DNA of 64,000 nt, taken from NCBI RefSeq assembly GCF_024166365.1, contig NC_064824.1, positions 49,824,608 to 49,888,607 on the forward strand. The letters run 5' to 3'. Of this stretch, positions 37,095-48,457 are shown in pieces. Each line of letters starts with the position of its first letter. Within the stretch, counting starts at the first letter, position 1. The notes beneath the pieces were generated by a model, which made no database searches, had not been told where the DNA came from, and was given only the letters and a program-made list of their open reading frames with translations. Origin of the DNA: Elephas maximus indicus. Its lineage: Eukaryota; Chordata; Mammalia; Proboscidea; Elephantidae. The position numbers and the translations under genes were made by a program.

Positions 37095-38197
37095 GTGAGT
37101 AGAGCAGCTTGGTGGGGGAGGGACTCAAAGAAACATAGAATCCTTTTTTTTTCCTTTAGGTCTCTCCCAAAATTGTACTTGGTGTGATGGGCTCTAAAGA
37201 CTCCTTCCCACAACTTTCTTGATTGTATTTTATTTTAGCCATCTTTTACATGTTGTGTATGCGAAGTAAATTTGAAAACTTATGTAAAGTAAGTTTGAAA
37301 AATGGCGTATTTCTGTATTGTTATTCTCCCTTGAGAATGTCATTTTCTGGGTCTTACAGATAGATGTCCCCTGGATTTCAAAGGGTGCTTCAATCCTGGG
37401 GGGCAAGGAGACCCATTCTCTCAAACTTGGTCCCCTCTTAAAGATACCAATCCTCTGGCTGGGTTGGCAAGACTGAAAATGTAACTTTAATTTCTAAAAA
37501 TTATCCTGTGTCTTTAGTGAACAGGCTTATAACTTTCATTGGAAGCATTAAATTGTCCTAGCAGCCTTCTTCCTTTGAAGTGTATTGGGTTAGACTGTGG
37601 TGATAGGGAAATAATAGCCAACCATCTCTCTCCTGTTTCATTGTGTGAATCTAGTACAGGCTTATAAATATCATAAACTTCAGTTCTTTCCTGGTTTGGT
37701 TTCTAAATAAACTTATCAGTTGCTGATTATAGTAGCACGTCTGTTGAAAAACATGTTTTGAGAACTTCTGGAGGATGATAAGATTCCTTTTGCTTTTTTT
37801 TCTCCATTCTTGGACAGCTTCATTGATGTTCAAATGTATCAATTTATATATACCTATATCTTTATATCTTTATAAAAATATAAATTTTATGTATTTCATG
37901 ACTAGAAGTGGCAGGCAAGGAATTGAGTTTTACCAGAAGATGCTGTTGACCTTTAACTCTGATCTCTTGGTTACAGATTTTGTGATAAAGAAGTTCTTAT
38001 GTTATTGTTACTGCTAACAGTTTTAGAGAAGAGCTTGTAGGGCTACCTAAGATCTTTGGGACAACTTAAATTTGTTATGCTTAGGAAAAACGAGATCTCA
38101 GCGTTAGGATTTTAAGGTCTGCTTTTCTATGTTAATTTTTAGTTGCCAATTTTTAACATGTCTTTTTCCTCCCTTCCTTCTTTTGATTGGAATCTAG
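37095..38197. other. Intronic sequence, nothing recognised
   Basis: Intron between e9 and e10. A pyrimidine-rich tract precedes the acceptor. No repeat or gene is clear. Confidence 0.45.
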
Positions 38198-38266
38198 CAA
38201 CTACACGCAGTTATAGCAGCATCTGTCTCTATAAAGTCATCTCAAAAACTCAAGAAAATTCTGGAG
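38198..38266 (+). CDS. FMNL2: FMNL2 exon e10: FH2, followed by a GC donor
   Basis: This 69-bp exon encodes 23 residues, QLHAVIAASVSIKSSQKLKK then ILE. It keeps frame with both neighbours. The 5' splice site is gag|gcaagt, a GC donor with otherwise perfect consensus. The nearest GT (gtgaag, four bases on) would shift the frame. The intron that follows is only 110 bp. Confidence 0.95.
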
Positions 38267-38376
38267 GCAAGTGAAGTTTTCCTCATATTCATGTATGGAA
38301 GAGCTGGCTTGTCCGCTGCATTCCGCTCCCTGGGATGCTATACTGATAGGCTTCTCTTGCCTCTCTTTGCTTGCAG
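38267..38376 (+). other. FMNL2: FMNL2 GC-AG intron
   Basis: The intron is 110 bp, starts gcaagt and ends ttgcag. Apart from the C at +2 the donor matches the consensus exactly, as is usual for the roughly 1% of mammalian introns of this class. Both flanking exons are in frame only with this donor. Confidence 0.92.
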
Positions 38377-38457
38377 ATCATCTTGGCCCTTGGAAACTAT
38401 ATGAATAGCAGTAAACGAGGAGCAGTTTATGGATTTAAACTTCAGAGTTTAGATCTG
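38377..38457 (+). CDS. FMNL2: FMNL2 exon e11: FH2 signature motif
   Basis: This 81-bp exon encodes 27 residues, [10 protein letters not shown] through SLDL. It includes [17 protein letters not shown], the diagnostic FH2 signature (GNxxN, then basic-Gly, then GF[KR]L). It is preceded by a ttgcag acceptor, ends at a gtgagt donor, and is phase 0 at both sides. An old sense-strand L1 tail begins about 90 bp downstream. Confidence 0.97.
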
Positions 38458-38549
38458 GTGAGTGCCCTGAAAGAAATAAAAGAACTATGTGAAGGAGAAA
38501 ACAGCTGGCAGAGATTAAGTCCTGGAGTGGAGGGAGTCTGCTCTTGGAC

Positions 38550-39065
38550 GTTGAGATGAGGTGTCTTGATGAAGGTTTTCTGCTAGTGGGAGGATAAATT
38601 GGTACAAATGTCCTGGAACACCATTTGGTAGTATTGGCAGTAACACTTAGAGCCTTAAAAATATTCATGCCCTTTAACTCAGTGTTTCCATTTCTAGGAA
38701 TCTTTCCTCAGAAGTCTGGATTTTGGATGCTGTATCATATTTATAATTGCACATAATTGGTAACCATCTGGAAGTCCAACATTTTGGGAAATGATTAACT
38801 ATGTTATAATAGTAGTTCCTACAGTGGACTGTTCTTCAGCTATTAAAATAATTGTGAAGAATTTTCAAAGAAAGGGGTAAATTTGTGTTTAGAAAAGGAG
38901 TCAGGGTATATAAATGGCATGTAAAGTTTGATCCCAACTAAGTAAAATCTGTAGGGAAAAAAGACTGAATGGAAATAGGTCAGAATGTTCATAGAGAGGT
39001 TAGATGGGATTACAGGAATTTTTTCCCTGCTTTATATTTTTCTGTATTTTTTAATTTCTTTTTTG
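38550..39065 (+). mobile_element. Old L1 3' end, sense
   Basis: Typical blocks: 'gctagtgggaggataaattg', 'ccttaaaaatattcatgccc', 'agctattaaaataattgtg', 'ttgatcccaactaagtaaaa', 'aaagactgaatggaaatagg'. It is diverged. Confidence 0.68.
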
Positions 39066-39779
39066 ATGATGGGAAAAGATGCTCTGCTTTTTTCAGAGTC
39101 AAAACCCTCAGTGAAGCCCTCTTCCCGCAGCTTTGTGAGGCTAGAGTAGCTTACACACAAGAAAGTTGGGTAGCGGCTGAGTTCCTAGCCAAAGAGACCT
39201 GTTTATTTGATAGGGAATGTCCAGGCAGTCACAGGTCAGTCCCTTGGCAGATTGAGCATATCAGCTGTAGCAGCATGGCAGTGGAGTATATCTGTTTTGG
39301 GTCATTAGAGACTCAGGAATAAGAGCAGCTGAACTAACTATGAAGGCTGCAGGTAGGAGCTCTGCTGTGTAGGGGGCACCCGCACACACTGCCAGCTCCC
39401 CACTCCACTTCTCTGCTTATTGACTTTCTAGAGCACTACAATTAGAGTTTGCCTGGTTTTCAGCCAGGAGAGATGGCACAGAGCGTGAGGGGGTAGGGCA
39501 CAACTGATATAAGAAAAGATGTGAACCATTCTTAGGTGTTTGGAGTCATCTGTAATGTGTAGCACACCCCCTGATCAGGACGTCCTCCAGGCATTTAACC
39601 ATCAGTGGGCTGGTTGTCCAAAGAACAGATTGAATCTTGAATTTCTTCTGCAAATGTTTTTGTCACCCCGTTGGACAACTATACACAGTTACTCACTCTG
39701 GATGGGAAAACTATCTGGTGGGTAAGGCTCCTATCATCCTTTGTTCTTGCACCCAAGCCGTGTTCCCTTTTGTTTTCAG

Positions 39780-39909
39780 CTCTTAGATACAAAGTCAACA
39801 GACCGGAAGCAAACCCTGTTGCACTATATATCCAATGTTGTGAAAGAAAAATATCACCAAGTGTCCCTGTTTTATAATGAGCTTCATTATGTGGAGAAAG
39901 CTGCTGCAG
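39780..39909 (+). CDS. FMNL2: FMNL2 exon e12: FH2
   Basis: This 130-bp exon encodes 43 residues plus one base, [20 protein letters not shown] through [10 protein letters not shown]. The LLHYI stretch is conserved in formins (TLLHYL/I). The acceptor is tttcag and the donor is gtactt, phase 1 out. The next intron carries a young-looking AfroSINE with clean target duplications. Confidence 0.96.
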
Positions 39910-40108
39910 GTACTTGATTTCAGTAATTAACATTGTTTAGCCCCTTTAATCATGGGAGAACTATTTCCTGCTTAAGCCACTCTCCAGAACCTCTTTAAGA
40001 AGGCAAGGCCTCAAGAAGTCAGATGCTCTAAGCTGAAACATATCCATGGTGTTGTCCACTCCTAAGAGCATCAGTGATTAAGGATATGAAGGTGACTTCT
40101 CTCAGTAT

Positions 40109-40274
40109 GGAAACCCTGGTGGCATAGTGGTTAAGTGCTCCGGCTGCTAACCAAATGTTCGGCAGTTCGAATCCGCCAGGGGCTCCTTGGAAAGTCTGTG
40201 AGGCAGTTCTACTCTGTTCTCTAGGGTAGCTATGAGCCGGAATCGACTTGACAGCACTGGGTTTGGTTTTGGTT
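40109..40274 (+). mobile_element. AfroSINE with perfect target duplication
   Basis: A nearly consensus copy from 'ggaaaccctggtggcatagt' to 'gggtttggttttggt'. It is flanked by a perfect 12-bp duplication, ttctctcagtat, at 40,097-40,108 and 40,275-40,286. It looks like one of the youngest copies in the window. Confidence 0.95.
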
Positions 40275-40574
40275 TTCTCTCAGTATCTCCTGGAAAGATC
40301 CCAGTCTTTGGGCCTTGTGTACCTTCCTCTTCCATTATTGTCATTTTTATTCTTTTGCTGCTATTTGAAATTTAACAATGTGAGAGTCACTCCCAATGAA
40401 CACTTTAATTTGATATTGTAGTATCAGCTTGCTCAGGTGTGGCCCTTCTAAATGTTTGCCTTTAGCCTGAGCACAAGTTAAATTATCTATACTTCTTCAT
40501 TGTTACTTTGCTATGAGAGTTTATCATTTTAAATCATCAGTGACTCAGAAATAGCTGGGATGTACAAGGTGATA

Positions 40575-40712
40575 GTATCTCATTGTATAGATAAGAAAAC
40601 TGACATTATTTGAGGTTAAATGTCTTGCCCAAGGTGACCTTGGTAGAATAGGATAGAAACAGGCCTAGGGCCCAGATCTTCTTACATCTCATATAGTGTA
40701 TCTTCCAAGATA
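40575..40712 (+). mobile_element. MIR relic
   Basis: The MIR core and 3' part are visible: 'gataagaaaactgacattat', 'taaatgtcttgcccaaggtg', 'agggcccagatcttcttaca'. Confidence 0.65.
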
Positions 40713-41549
40713 CCATGTTTGCTCAAAACAATATTAGGTTGGAAGAAGGAAGGACATGCAAATTGATCTTGCAGTTAGTTACAGGCTCAAATTGCCACCT
40801 TGAATCGGAAGCAGCCAGGGTGTTTACTATGAATTCAGATTCCTGAGGCCTATCCCAAACTTAGAAATTGAATCTTTGAGGGCAAGACCTTCTTCGACTT
40901 CTTCCTACAGAGTTAGTGTCTGTGGTTTCTCTGTTTTTACTGAAGCAGCCTTCACTACCCTCTATTACATGGTTTATCAGATTTTATTATAGAAGTTTGC
41001 ATGTCAATTTCAACCTATGTACTTCTTAAAGGTATAAGCAGATTTTAGTTATCTTTAAATTCTCATAGCCTCTGACAAATTGGGCAGTGGGAATAAATGA
41101 ATGAGTGAATGAATGAGATGCCACACTGATATTGAGCAGATGCTGCTGACTGATCAGTCGGGGGAGACCGAGGCAGGGAGAGGTGATTTTGTCGCTACTG
41201 AGACTCCAGTGCAGGTTGAGACAGTCTGCGGAGGCCTTGGTGCTTCCTTAGGCACTTACCAGGAGTTTGGTTCTGGTGGAATGGTTTTTCTTCTTTAAAG
41301 TTCCCCTTTGCCTAGAATAAGGGTTCTTAAACGTCAAATTCTAATTCAGGAAAAATGTTAAAAAAGAAAATTGCCATCTTACTAATTAGTAACACATTTT
41401 ATATGATTCAAACAAGATTCCCAAAAGTAAATCATTTGGGGGGGGGCAAAAAAAAATAGTGGGGGAGATGGGGAGACTGAGGCACCTTGTGGCCGTGTTC
41501 TGTGTTTGCTCTATGATACCCAGGTGGCTGACACAGATTCTTTATACCT

Positions 41550-41715
41550 TCATTCATTTACTCGCACCTTCATTTTCTCCCCCTCGGCTGTTCGTTTACT
41601 CATTCTCTTTCATTCATTCTTTTATTTACCCAGGGAACATTACTTGAGTGCCTGCTGTGTACTTGACACTGTTGTAAGCATTGGGAGTCAAAGATGCATA
41701 AGACATTGTGAGTCT
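41550..41715 (+). mobile_element. Old LINE-like 3' fragment
   Basis: Repeated cattcatt-type sequence is followed by 'acttgagtgcctgctgtgta' and 'gacactgttgtaagcattgg', a common relic of ancient mammalian LINEs. I cannot name the subfamily. Confidence 0.5.
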
Positions 41716-42235
41716 TGTAAGGGGAAAACATAACACATTGTTCTGTAATTCATCCGTGTGCAGAGCTGGGTCAGGCAATCAGGGGCCAGAGGTGGGGCTG
41801 GACCTCCTTTGGGTAACTGCCTCGGGAGACCTAAGGAGTGTCCTGCTCTAGGGTGGGTTGGCTACACTGCAGATAATGAAAGCTCTTGGTGAGCCATTTT
41901 GAAGCAGGGAGGGGGGTGTTTAGCATAAAAAGAGAACCTGTCCAAGGTTGTTTCCAGCTAGCCCTACTGGTCAACACAGCTAAAGTTCAACCAACAAAAT
42001 GCTACCCCCTGCTGGAGAGCACCAGAAGTGCAAACAAGTACAGAAAGGCACACTTCTGTTAAGCAGAGGATTAATGTCTTGGACCCATTACAGTTAAGCA
42101 ACCTCTGAGTATAGAGGCCAACTGATAGGCTATGTCTTGTAAGAGAAATGGAATGTTTGTGTACCAGCACAGGAGCTGGAGTCTACACTTACCATCTGAA
42201 CTCCTTCTCTGCCAGCTTCTAGGGCAGGCCACATG

Positions 42236-42665
42236 TATTAGTTTTCTAGGGCTACCGTACCAAAGTACTACAAATTGGATGGCTTAGAAAAACAGAAATT
42301 TATTCCCTCATGGTTCTGTAGGCTAGGCGTTCAACTTCAGAGTGCCAACCAGGCCATGCTGTCTCTGAAGGCACTTGAGGAAGATTTTTTCTTGTCTCTC
42401 CCAGCTTTGGGTAGCTTCAGGTGTTCCTTGGGTTGTAGCTGCAGCCTGACTCCATCTCTGCCTCTTCATATGGCCATCTTCCCTCTGTCTCTGTGTCTCT
42501 TCTGTTTTATAAGGACACCAGTTAAAAGGAATTAAAACCCACCCTACTCTAGTAAGACCTCATGTTAACTGATAACATCTTCAAAGATCCAATTTCCAAA
42601 CAAGATCATGTTCACAGGAACCAGGGGTTATAATTTCAGTATATCTTTTTGGGGCATACCATGTA
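42236..42665 (-). mobile_element. MaLR-type solo LTR (old endogenous retrovirus-like)
   Basis: In antisense it begins 'gtattagttttctagggcta', has 'ggatggcttagaaaaacaga', 'ttctgtaggctag', 'ataaggacaccagt' and ends near 'ctttttggggcatac', the order of the MLT1/MST group of MaLR LTRs. No internal coding sequence accompanies it. It ends about 275 bp before exon e13. Confidence 0.7.
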
Positions 42666-42939
42666 GCCAGCCTCTTTATTACTTGTTGGCAAAATGGGCT
42701 AATGGTAAAAATGAATTGGTGCATGTAAAGAACTTACTGCAGTGCCTGATGGTGAGTGCTCAGTATATTATTCATGTTCAAGGATCTCTGCTGAGAAAGG
42801 CAGAAGCTAGGTAGAAGGCCCTTGAGTAACCAGTTTATGTCTCTTAAGAATCTGCTTAGAACTTGGCTTACCAACTAGACTAGCCATGGATTTGACTTTG
42901 CTGTCTGAGGTTCACTGGACTATTTCTTCTCTACTTCAG

Positions 42940-43103
42940 TCTCCCTGGAGAATGTTTTATTGGATGTTAAGGAGCTCCAGAGGGGCATGGACTTGACCAA
43001 GAGGGAGTACACCATGCACGACCACAACACGCTGCTGAAGGATTTCATCCTCAACAACGAGGGGAAGCTGAAGAAGCTGCAGGATGATGCCAAGATTGCA
43101 CAG
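42940..43103 (+). CDS. FMNL2: FMNL2 exon e13: FH2 post region
   Basis: This 164-bp exon enters in phase 1 (g|tc = Val) and encodes [20 protein letters not shown] through [10 protein letters not shown], 54 residues. It forms long helices of the FH2 post subdomain that receive the partner's lasso. An Asp in [11 protein letters not shown] replaces the Glu I recall in human. The acceptor is cttcag and the donor is gtaagc. Confidence 0.97.
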
Positions 43104-44039
43104 GTAAGCACCGGTGGCCCTGGACACCCACAAAGAAGAGATGGGATCCCTGAAGCTATGTGGGGCGCACGCCCTGGTTGGGGAAGAAATGTTCTATTGC
43201 CCTGTTCGCTGGGGGTAGAATTGTTATGTAGCCGGTGATTATTACAGGAGGAGGAGTGAGGATCTTTCTGATTGTTGTCCCTGGAAGCCCCTGTTCTGCT
43301 CATTGCCCTTTTCTAATTTGGGATCTTTAGAGTCCCTCCCTGTCCTGTCTCCCTTGCTTTTATTCCTAGACTCCCTCCTGCATGAGTCCTTCATTCAGTT
43401 GAACCAACTTGTATCAGGTCTGTGCTTAGCACAGCAGTGTTCCAGGTGTATTGGGTGTCCGTAGACCTCGATCTAAAAATCTTACACTACACTGGGGATC
43501 GCTGATACACAAACAAACCTGCAAAACAGTACAGAGTGAGCTAGACATTATTGTAGAAGGGAAGGCAAAGTGTGGGGGACTCAGAAAGTAGGCTGACTGG
43601 AAGGGCCTCCCCGCAAGACTGTCTTGCATCACAGAAGGGTTCAAGCAGAGACTGAGTGTCCACTATGTGGGGATACTGTAAGGATCATTGAAGCAAATTG
43701 GGATTTGGCATCAGAGTGTCTTATCTGAGGTCTCTCTAACCTCAATGGTTGTAAGGAGCCCTAGCCTTAGGAAACTCTTGAACGGTGTCTGTGTGCATGT
43801 GTAGACATGGCAGGAGTTGCCAGAGAGGAATCCCTGTGTCTCACTGTTGCCTTCTCCTGGTGGTCTTTGTCGAGGCATTTGGAGGAAACGTGGCATCTAT
43901 GGAAGATTGTGGGAGGTGAAGGAGGGGGCCCCAGGGATGAGAGCTGCTTAGCTTTCCTCCGCCACTTCAGTTTTCCCCCACAGCATCAAGTTCCAATGCT
44001 GGAATTAATGAAATTCAAGAGAAATTTGCTTCTTCATAG
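43104..44039. other. Intronic sequence, nothing clear
   Basis: A possible ancient LINE relic lies near 43,390-43,530 ('gtgcttagcacagcagtgtt'). No gene is seen. Confidence 0.4.
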
Positions 44040-44141
44040 GATGCCTTTGATGATGTTGTAAAGTACTTTGGAGAAAACCCCAAGACGACACCACCCTCTG
44101 TCTTCTTTCCAGTCTTTGTCCGGTTTGTGAAAGCCTATAAG
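44040..44141 (+). CDS. FMNL2: FMNL2 exon e14: FH2 C-terminal part
   Basis: This 102-bp exon encodes 34 residues, [20 protein letters not shown] to VRFVKAYK. The YFGE segment and the FF..F..F helix are conserved at the end of FH2. The acceptor is catag and the donor is gtaact, phase 0 both ends. The next intron (2.3 kb) shows no clear repeat. Confidence 0.97.
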
Positions 44142-46448
44142 GTAACTAGGAATACCATAGTCCTCAAAGCCCTCCTTTCCGGCACTTCTCAAGAAGGCAT
44201 CCTCTGTGAGACAGGCCTGAGTCTCAGCTGCTCCACAGAGGCCGCCTCTGTCCCTTTGGGCAGCATATCTGGGTGGTCAGTATGAGATGGTAATCCCCTG
44301 TGGAGGCTGAGAGCTTCTTGGGCCCTCACTGTATGCTGGACCTACCCTTGCCAAGGCAATCTTGGGGTTCAGTCAGAAAACAAAGGCTCTTGGCTGCCCC
44401 CTTGGGAGAATTCATCTGGCTGGGGCAAGTGGGATGCTCCAGTACCATTGTTGCCCCATTGACAATTCACCCACACAGGTGAGGTGAAGGGCTTAGAAAA
44501 ATCCAGGCCTCCCATGGCATTGTCTATTGGTTAAACAGGTGGAAGAAGGGAATCATGGCCTGGGACAAAGGTGTGGGCTGGAGCTGAGGTCAGGGAGAGC
44601 CTCCTTGTGTTAAACCCGGTGTTTTCAGACCTGTTAGACTGACATTGCTCTAGTGGTGCCATTAGCTATGGTCATTCTCCGGTGTTTGTCTGGACCAGTA
44701 GTGGCCCTTCTTTTAAATGGGAGACTCTCTTTGGCATACCAAAGATCATGGTCTTAAAAAAGCATGGGACCCAAAGAGGCATGTGTCAGAAGAATCTGTC
44801 CCTCTAGAAAGAACAATGAAGGTGTTGGAAGATTTTGACCCACTTAGGAGGCATTGCAATCTATACATCTAAGCTTATCTACATATAACAAAGTGGAGGA
44901 AGGTGTGTTTATTGTAAAGGGGAGGGAGGGATGTGGCAGGGTTACCTATGTTTGAGAAGCATCATACTGGAAATAGCAGGTCACTTCCCCAGCACTGCTA
45001 GAGGCCACTGGCTTTAGACAACCATTCTTGGGCCTTTTGCTGCAACTCAAAAGGTTAAAATGTTTAGCTGTCTTTTCTCAGCATGACTTCATGTAGCAGT
45101 GATAGCACAAGATGTTCGCTGAGGGAAAAGTGCCCTTGGCAATGAGGATGAACACAGTATATAAACTCCATGTGCAAGACAGTGGGTAGGAACCAGAGCA
45201 GTAGGAAGGTCACTGGTTTCCAGCGCATGACTGTGCTGCTCTGGGTTCACTGGTGGTGCTGGTGTGCTGCAGAGATGGCTCAGGTGGCTCTTAGTTATAT
45301 GCTATGACCACATTTCTTCAAATGAGAAATTACAAGTCTAAGGCCTAAAGAGAAAATATATGCTGTTTTAAAACTGTATAAGACAAGCTGAGAAGTGCCC
45401 CCGGCTGGTCTCAGAGCCAGACACTTCAGCAAGAACATGCGTAGAGCAGAGTAGCAAGAAGAGAATCTGCCCTTGGTGATCTGCGGGCTGTGACAGGTTG
45501 ATTGCTCCCAGTTGTCTTGTTAGCTGGCTGGGTGAGATGCTTGTCCAACAGTGACACTTAGGGGATATTTTACTTGCCTTAGGTGTCACAGATAACCTCC
45601 CTGCCTGGTACTGACCTAGGGGCTTTGTGGGCAGATCTCATCTCTCTTTTCCTTTTCCAAGAATGAGCCAAAGTGAAACATAAGACAAAAGCAACAGAGA
45701 TCAAAATGTGAATGTTATTACTGATAAAAAGCTGGATTGGAGGATATGGTGTTAACATCATCTGTGAGCTTGCACTTTACCCCAAATTAGACAAATGACT
45801 CGTCCATCAGTTCACAGCTGGACAATTAGAAGTCTCTTTAGAGGGACAGCTTAAGAGAATGCCCAAGAGGGCTGAGCTGAGGTGAGCCTGTTCCATTTCT
45901 TCGCCCAAATTTATCAGACTAGTCAGTCTACTTCCCTTGGGAAGGAGTGAGCTGTGGAAAGAGAGGTCAAGAGTGTCACTCCAGTGAGGGCCCCAAAGGA
46001 AACAAGAGGCCAAGGGAATGTTGTTTTCCCCCAATAGCAGACAAAAGGCAGAGGAATCTTAGATTCTGCTTTCAGAGAAGCGATAAGTAGGTGGGATAGA
46101 GTCTGGAAGCAAAACAAACCCACAAAAGTCACTGAGCACAGCTGCCCAAAGGGTTGGTCTCCACCAAATCTACAGGGGCTGAGACTGAGGAGCAATTTAG
46201 CAGGGAGGCAGTCATCAGGAAAGGACATCTGAATGAGATGAATTTCTGACCATGAGATTTTGAAGAGGTGTGATACAGATGGACAATGAAACATGAAATT
46301 AAAATTAAATGTAGACATAAAGTATAGGTCTTCTAAATCTTCAGTTTACTCTAACTTTCTGGCTCACTAAGGATTCACTAGGAATGCCTTTTTAAAATCT
46401 TGACGAATGTCATTTCCACTGACAAAGTTTTTCTTTTGATCTAACCAG
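44142..46448. other. Intronic sequence, nothing recognised
   Basis: 2.3 kb between e14 and e15. Antisense open frames near 45,923-46,318 are unsupported. Confidence 0.45.
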
Positions 46449-46547
46449 CAAGCAGAAGAGGAAAATGAGCTGAGAAAAAAGCAGGAGCAAGCTCTCATGG
46501 AGAAACTCCTGGAGCAAGAAGCTCTGATGGAGCAGCAGGATCCAAAG
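46449..46547 (+). CDS. FMNL2: FMNL2 exon e15: post-FH2 charged helix
   Basis: This 99-bp exon encodes 33 residues, [20 protein letters not shown] through EQQDPK. It is a strongly charged single helix joining FH2 to the DAD, typical of diaphanous-related formins. The acceptor is accag and the donor is gtaaga, phase 0 both sides. Confidence 0.96.
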
Positions 46548-47259
46548 GTAAGAAGTGCCAGGCCAAGATGGGCCCTCGTGTGTGAAGAGGCCCTTATGAC
46601 TTCTCTAGGGCAAGCAGGCATAAGACTGACAAAGACAATTTGCACACTTGCTTCTAGGGCTTGGAAACTTGGCAGATGAAAATTTGTTCATTGATTACTG
46701 TTCAGCAACCACTGGAATAAGGCTAAGAGCTTGTTTGTGTAGCATTTTCAAGCTTATAGAGATCTGGGGTTTAAATCTTAGTTAGATATGTAGAGAGGCC
46801 AAACCAGGTAGCTGGCAACTGAAGGGCATAGGGTTCAGAGAAGGCTTCATGAGAATGCCCATTAGTCCTGGGTCTTGTTTGCTGGAGGGCTTGGTAGGTG
46901 GAATGGTAGGGAGTGCTTCAGGGAGAGCAACATCATAGGTAAAAATCATGAAGATGGACAGGTTAAATTATTCATCATCATGACCCTGTGCACCAAGGTT
47001 TAAAAAGTAGATGGTTATTACCAGCTGCCCCTTGTTGCCAGAGGATCCAACCTATCCATTTCTGGAGTTTCATGTGTTCTTCAATGTTTCAGTTTTCTTC
47101 CCAAAAGCTTCCTGAGTTTGTCTGCATTTGAGCAGAATGTTGGGTTGATGCTGTTTGTATTTTTGGCTGAGGCTGCTTCTAGCAACACTATGCTCAGACA
47201 CGTTTTGGATTTTCTTGAAAGCTGGCACAACTAATCTCTGCATTCTTCCCTCCTTTTAG
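46548..47259. other. Intronic sequence, nothing recognised
   Basis: Intron between e15 and e16, without a recognisable element. Confidence 0.45.
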
Positions 47260-47383
47260 TCTCCTTCTCATAAATCAAAGAGACAGCAGCAAGAATTAAT
47301 TGCAGAGTTAAGAAGGCGACAAGTTAAAGATAACAGACATGTATATGAGGGAAAAGATGGTGCAATTGAAGATATTATCACAG
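47260..47383 (+). CDS. FMNL2: FMNL2 exon e16: basic linker and first half of DAD
   Basis: This 124-bp exon encodes 41 residues plus one base (phase 1 out), [20 protein letters not shown] to [17 protein letters not shown] is the DAD core that binds the N-terminal DID. The hydrophobic and basic half of the DAD is supplied by whichever 3' exon is spliced on, so all isoform choice happens at this donor (gtaagg at 47,384). Phase 1 is matched by the exons at 48,366, 50,047 and 51,830. Confidence 0.96.
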
Positions 47384-48365
47384 GTAAGGGATATTTCCTC
47401 ATTGTGGCCTGTGGAGATCCCACTGGCCTCAACCAGAATGGGTGGCATGCAGGTATTTCAGCTTCTTTTGTCCAGGGTTTGCAGGTTCTTCAGTTGACTT
47501 TTTTCAGATCCAGAATTACATAGGGAGACTCCATGCTAGTGTTTGGAATAAATTTATAATAGCTGCCCACCAGAGAAGCCCAACACTCTTAGAAAAATTG
47601 CGATCTCTTTTTTACAAATATCATTGGAACCCTGTAGGTTTCAGTAGGGTTCTTTCTCCTAGTGGTTTTCCATTTCTTTGATTTGCCACCATGCTCTGCT
47701 TTCCTCTTTATGGCTACTCCTACCCACCTGCCTGATTAATAGTGTAGATAAGACCCATTCAGCTTTGTACTTACCACAGTCCATGCAAGTTTTCCCAATA
47801 TGCTGTTCAGCATCCTCTTCTCGCATTCAGAATAACTGAAGACTTTTTAATATGAAATCAGGGGCTGATACATTTATTGGTGGGCCAACAGTCTTCTAAC
47901 CCAGGACTGAGAACCGGTCCTTCTATCAGGTAGGAATGGTGCCTAATCCAGTTTGGTTCTTGTCTGATTACTCCAATTCTCAGGTGTAGGCGTTTTGGCA
48001 CTACCATACTTCAGGACTATAAAGTTGGGCTACTGCCTTGTGGTGGAGGCAACAAGTGACTCTCATATCTATTGAGCTGTTCATTAGCTTCCAAAATATT
48101 GAAAATTTTTATTATGGGAAATTGCAGTTTTTATTGTCTTTGGAATATTTTCCATTTTCCACCCCACTCCCAACCTCCAGATTGAGGAACTGTTTGAGAC
48201 CTTTGTTAACTAACTTGGGTATATATTGCCCACCTCCTTTCCGGCTCACCTTCCCAACCCCACCCCCAGGTATGATTAACAGAGCACTAACCATGTACTA
48301 ATGCAATAGATCTTGGCATTTTACTCTCTTCTGTTTGTCTTGTTTGGCTGTCATTTTCAATGCAG

Positions 48366-48457
48366 TGCTGAAGACTGTGCCCTTTACCGCTCGCACCGCC
48401 AAGCGTGGCTCTCGATTTTTCTGCGAACCTGTTCTCACTGAGGAATACCATTACTAA
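48366..48457 (+). CDS. FMNL2: FMNL2 alternative 3' coding exon, YHY-type C-terminus
   Basis: It follows a pyrimidine-rich tract and an atgcag acceptor. With the G from e16 it reads [19 protein letters not shown], then [11 protein letters not shown] and TAA at 48,455-48,457. Leu followed by the basic TARTAKRG stretch completes a canonical DAD and resembles the FMNL1/FMNL3 ends, so this is probably the ancestral terminus. It matches the human isoform I recall as YHY. No obvious AATAAA follows closely, so the exon may be an internal cassette spliced on into the common 3' UTR. Confidence 0.93.

Noticed and set aside
42920..43303. A 127-codon - strand open frame
   Set aside because: It is antisense to FMNL2 exon e13 and its flanks. 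The sense exon explains the open frame.
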